DNA of 64,000 nucleotides from Streptomyces indicus (GTDB lineage: Bacteria; Actinomycetota; Actinomycetes; Streptomycetales; Streptomycetaceae), in the NCBI RefSeq assembly GCF_900100315.1, contig NZ_FNFF01000013.1, positions 124,001-188,000 on the forward strand, read 5' to 3'. The notes under the pieces are model-generated. The model saw only the letters and a program-made list of their open reading frames with translations, was not told the origin of the DNA and made no database searches. The position numbers were made by a program, and so were the translations under genes. This document shows, piece after piece, positions 61,675-64,000 of this stretch. Numbering within the stretch: position 1 is the stretch's first letter; each line of letters begins with the position of its first letter.

Positions 61675-62640
61675 ATGGAGCTCCTGGAGGTGGCGGAGGC
61701 CTTCGGTCTGGGCGAACCGCTGCGGACGCACGCGCTGCGCGGCGGAAGCTCGAGCGGTGCGTGGCGCCTCGATACCCAGGACGGGGCGTGGCTGGTCAAG
61801 GTCCAGCCGCCCGCGGGCGACTGGTGGGCCAGGTCGGCGCGGCGCGCGTACGAGCTGGAGAGCGCGGCCCAGGCCTCCGCTCTGCCACTCCCCCGGCCGC
61901 TGCTCCCACCCGATCCGGCCATCGGTTTCTGGCATGACGCGGGGCCGTACTACGCGCGCGTCTCGGCCTACGTGCCGGGCCGCACCGCGCGTCTCGGCGA
62001 TCCCGGTCTGGCCGAGTGGCTCGGCGGGACGCTCGCCGCCGTCGCCGCCCTGGACCTGCCCGCCGACCTCGCGGACGACGAGTCCGCTCCCCTGCATCCG
62101 CCGGCCGACTGGCGCGCCTGGGCTGCCGAGGCACGGGGGTCCGAAGTGGCGGACGCCGCACAGGAGTTGCTGCCGGCCGTGGCCGAGGCAACCGGCCTGG
62201 TCCGCGCGGCGGAGGCCGGCGCTCCCGCGGCCCGGCTCGGGCACCGGGACACCGGGCTCGCCAACATCCTCGTGCACCAGGGCTCCTTCACCTTGATCGA
62301 CTGGGACGCCGCGGGGCCGGTCATCCCCTGGTGGGACGCGGTGCACACGGCCCTGCGGTGCGCGGGCGGGCTGGACGCGCCGGGTACGACGGACGCGGCG
62401 GCCGTACGGCAGACCCTTGCCGCGTACCGCGCCGCGGGCGGGCCCGTGGGAGCGGCGGACGAGACGGCGTTCGCGGGGCTGCTGCGCTCCACGCTGGCGT
62501 TCACCGCGTACACCTTGTGGCTGGCGCTGGGGCACCGCGGCGGCGACGCGGAATTCCGGGCGCAGGGCGCGCGGCGGTTCCGCGCGAGTGCCGACTCTCT
62601 CCACCGCGCTCTCGGCTCGCTGCCGGAGTGGCAGACGTGA
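61675..62640 (+). CDS. aminoglycoside phosphotransferase-family kinase
   Basis: 321-aa APH/choline-kinase-fold protein. The ATP site Lys is in DGAWLVKVQPP, the catalytic loop is LGHRDTGLANILVH (HxDxxxxN variant), and the metal-binding Asp is in FTLIDWDAAGPVIPWWD. Such proteins phosphorylate small molecules including antibiotics, but most chromosomal copies have unknown substrates. The ATG at 61675 has no clear ribosome-binding site. Degenerate 24-bp repeats follow the gene. Confidence 0.88.
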   Translation: MELLEVAEAFGLGEPLRTHALRGGSSSGAWRLDTQDGAWLVKVQPPAGDWWARSARRAYELESAAQASALPLPRPLLPPDPAIGFWHDAGPYYARVSAYVPGRTARLGDPGLAEWLGGTLAAVAALDLPADLADDESAPLHPPADWRAWAAEARGSEVADAAQELLPAVAEATGLVRAAEAGAPAARLGHRDTGLANILVHQGSFTLIDWDAAGPVIPWWDAVHTALRCAGGLDAPGTTDAAAVRQTLAAYRAAGGPVGAADETAFAGLLRSTLAFTAYTLWLALGHRGGDAEFRAQGARRFRASADSLHRALGSLPEWQT

Positions 62641-62667
62641 TCGGCGGGTGAGGCGGGCGCGCGTCGG

Positions 62668-62807
62668 CCACGCTACGTACGGCAGGCCGGCAACGCTGTG
62701 TAGCCGGTCAACGGACCCACTGCGCAGGCAGTCACCGGGCACACCGCGCAAGGCGGTCGTCGGCCCCACTGGACAGCAGGTCGCCGGCCACGCTGCGTAA
62801 CCGGCGG
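62668..62807. repeat. six degenerate ~24-bp tandem repeats
   Basis: Units starting at 62668, 62691, 62715, 62739, 62764 and 62788 follow roughly CCACRCTGCGYARGCGGTCNNCGG, each ending in CGG. They fill most of the gap between the phosphotransferase and the MHS transporter. Old, diverged copies. Confidence 0.6.
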
Positions 62808-62830
62808 AGCCCGCGGGCAGTTGACGCGGC

Positions 62831-64000
62831 ATGCACGACGCACCCCCGTCACATCCCGCGCCCGCCCCGAGCGCCGGTTCCCGGCCGGTCTCGATGACGC
62901 GCCTCGCCACCGCCTCGCTCGCCGGCACCGCCATCGAGTTCTACGACTTCTTCATCTACGGCACGGCGGCCGCCCTGGTGCTCGGGCCGCTGTTCTTCCC
63001 GACCTTCTCGCCGCTGGCCGGCACGCTCGCCGCCTTCGGCACCTTCGGGATCGGGTTCCTCGCGCGGCCGCTCGGCTCCGTGCTCTTCGGGCACATCGGG
63101 GACCGGCGCGGGCGGCGACCGGTTCTGATCGCTTCGCTGCTGCTGACGGGCGGCGCGACGGTGGCCGTCGGCTGCGTGCCCACGTATGACGCGATCGGGC
63201 TGTTCGCTCCCGTACTTCTGCTGGTCCTGCGCTTCCTGCAAGGGCTCGGGCTCGGCGGCGAGTGGGGCGGCGCGGTGCTCCTGACCGCCGAGCACGCGCC
63301 CGCGGGCAGGCGAGGGCTGTGGGCGAGCTTTCCGCAGATCGGGCCCTCGGTGGGCTTCCTGCTCGCGAACGGTGTGATGCTCGCCCTGACCGCGGGCCTG
63401 ACCGACGCGCAGTTCGCGGCGTGGGGCTGGCGGGTGCCGTTCTGGGCGGCGGGGGTGCTCGCGGTCGCCGGGCTGTGGCTGCGGCATTCCGTCACCGAGA
63501 CCCCGCAGTTCCTCGGCGTCCAGGAGCACGCGCGCGTCCCGCTGCTCGAAGTGGTGCGCGACCACTGGCGGTTGGTGCTGCTGACCGCGGGCTCCATGGC
63601 CATCGGCTACGCCATCTTCTATACGGTCTCGACCTGGGCACTCGCCTACGGGACCGAGCAGCTCGGGGTGGCCCGCACCGTGATGCTCACCAGCATCATG
63701 GCCGCCGTCGCGATCAAGGGCGCGATGACGCCGTTCGCGGCGATGCTGAGCGACCGGGTCGGGCGGCGGCCGCTCTGTCTGTACGGGGCCGGGGCCGCGG
63801 CGCTGTGGATGTTCCCGCTCATCGGGCTGCTCAGCACCGGGGAGCCGCTCCTCATGTTCTGCGGCTTCCTCGTGGCGCTGCTCGCTTTCATCGCGATGTT
63901 CTCGGTCCTGGCCGCGTATCTCCCGGAGTTGTACGAGCCGAGGGTGCGGTGCACGGGCGCCGCCGTGGGCTACAACCTGGGCGGGGTGCTCGGGGGCGCC
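62831..64000 (+). CDS. MHS-family (metabolite:H+ symporter) MFS transporter, 3' truncated by the window
   Basis: 390 codons visible, open to the right edge. A Pro/Ser-rich N-terminus is followed by TASLAGTAIEFYDFFIYGTAAALV, the opening signature of the MHS family (shikimate, proline/betaine and alpha-ketoglutarate permeases). Motif A is GHIGDRRGRRPVLIAS, and RFLQGLGLGGEWGGAVLLTAEHAP is the family's TM4 motif. The second-half loop SDRVGRRPLCLYG is present. The start could be the ATG at 62831 or the ATG at 62894 (MTRLATAS). Likely imports an organic acid or similar solute by proton symport. Confidence 0.88.
   Translation, partial: MHDAPPSHPAPAPSAGSRPVSMTRLATASLAGTAIEFYDFFIYGTAAALVLGPLFFPTFSPLAGTLAAFGTFGIGFLARPLGSVLFGHIGDRRGRRPVLIASLLLTGGATVAVGCVPTYDAIGLFAPVLLLVLRFLQGLGLGGEWGGAVLLTAEHAPAGRRGLWASFPQIGPSVGFLLANGVMLALTAGLTDAQFAAWGWRVPFWAAGVLAVAGLWLRHSVTETPQFLGVQEHARVPLLEVVRDHWRLVLLTAGSMAIGYAIFYTVSTWALAYGTEQLGVARTVMLTSIMAAVAIKGAMTPFAAMLSDRVGRRPLCLYGAGAAALWMFPLIGLLSTGEPLLMFCGFLVALLAFIAMFSVLAAYLPELYEPRVRCTGAAVGYNLGGVLGGA

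Overview
The window reads as chromosomal-core DNA of a Streptomyces (high-GC, sporulating actinomycete). GC content is very high, many starts are GTG or TTG, 4-nt ATGA/GTGA overlaps are common, and the gene set is diagnostic: whiA, an RbpA-family protein, opcA, a mycothiol-dependent isomerase family protein, and an actinobacterial sufR-B-D-Rieske-C-S-U-T operon. No rRNA, tRNA, CRISPR, prophage or insertion sequence was recognised. Layout, left to right: (1) 1-9 kb, an accessory-looking stretch with an OmpR-type two-component pair, dapD, an MFS exporter divergent from an HxlR-peroxiredoxin fusion, an SMR efflux/TetR pair, and two tandem paralogous membrane proteins. (2) 9.1-15.8 kb, the complete iron-sulfur assembly operon, read right to left from sufR. 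(3) 15.9-20.9 kb, a formate/nitrite-type channel and two ABC export systems, one behind a GntR (YtrA-like) repressor. (4) 21-25 kb, ctaA and ctaB (haem A synthesis for cytochrome oxidase) flanking an amidohydrolase and a small conserved protein. (5) 25.2-32.3 kb, the pentose-phosphate operon tkt-tal-zwf-opcA-pgl. (6) 32.3-41.5 kb, pgi, a second MFS gene with a DNA-damage-type promoter, an RbpA-family gene, secG, and the glycolytic block gap-pgk-tpiA. (7) 41.6-49.7 kb, a secreted M14 carboxypeptidase, then rapZ-yvcK-whiA and uvrC. (8) 49.8-56.8 kb, a large NIT/HAMP/PAS/GAF histidine kinase with a NarL-type regulator, a stand-alone receiver, a TAT-exported Rieske lipoprotein and a membrane-anchored alpha/beta hydrolase. 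(9) 56.9-64 kb, uvrA, a mycothiol-isomerase family protein, a metallo-beta-lactamase-fold hydrolase, a phosphotransferase, and an MHS-type transporter cut by the window edge. How the genes work together: central carbon metabolism dominates (oxidative and non-oxidative pentose phosphate plus lower glycolysis), supported by iron-sulfur and haem assembly and by DNA excision repair. Several candidate regulatory circuits can be read directly. They are perfect inverted repeats beside the HxlR-, TetR- and GntR-controlled efflux genes; a CAAC-N6-GTTG site on the sufR start; two RecA-NDp (PafBC-type) promoter matches; and a near-identical 16-bp palindrome at both ends of the NIT-kinase locus. A recurrent oddity is short tandem duplication (19-28 bp) of the region around the stop codon, seen at four genes.
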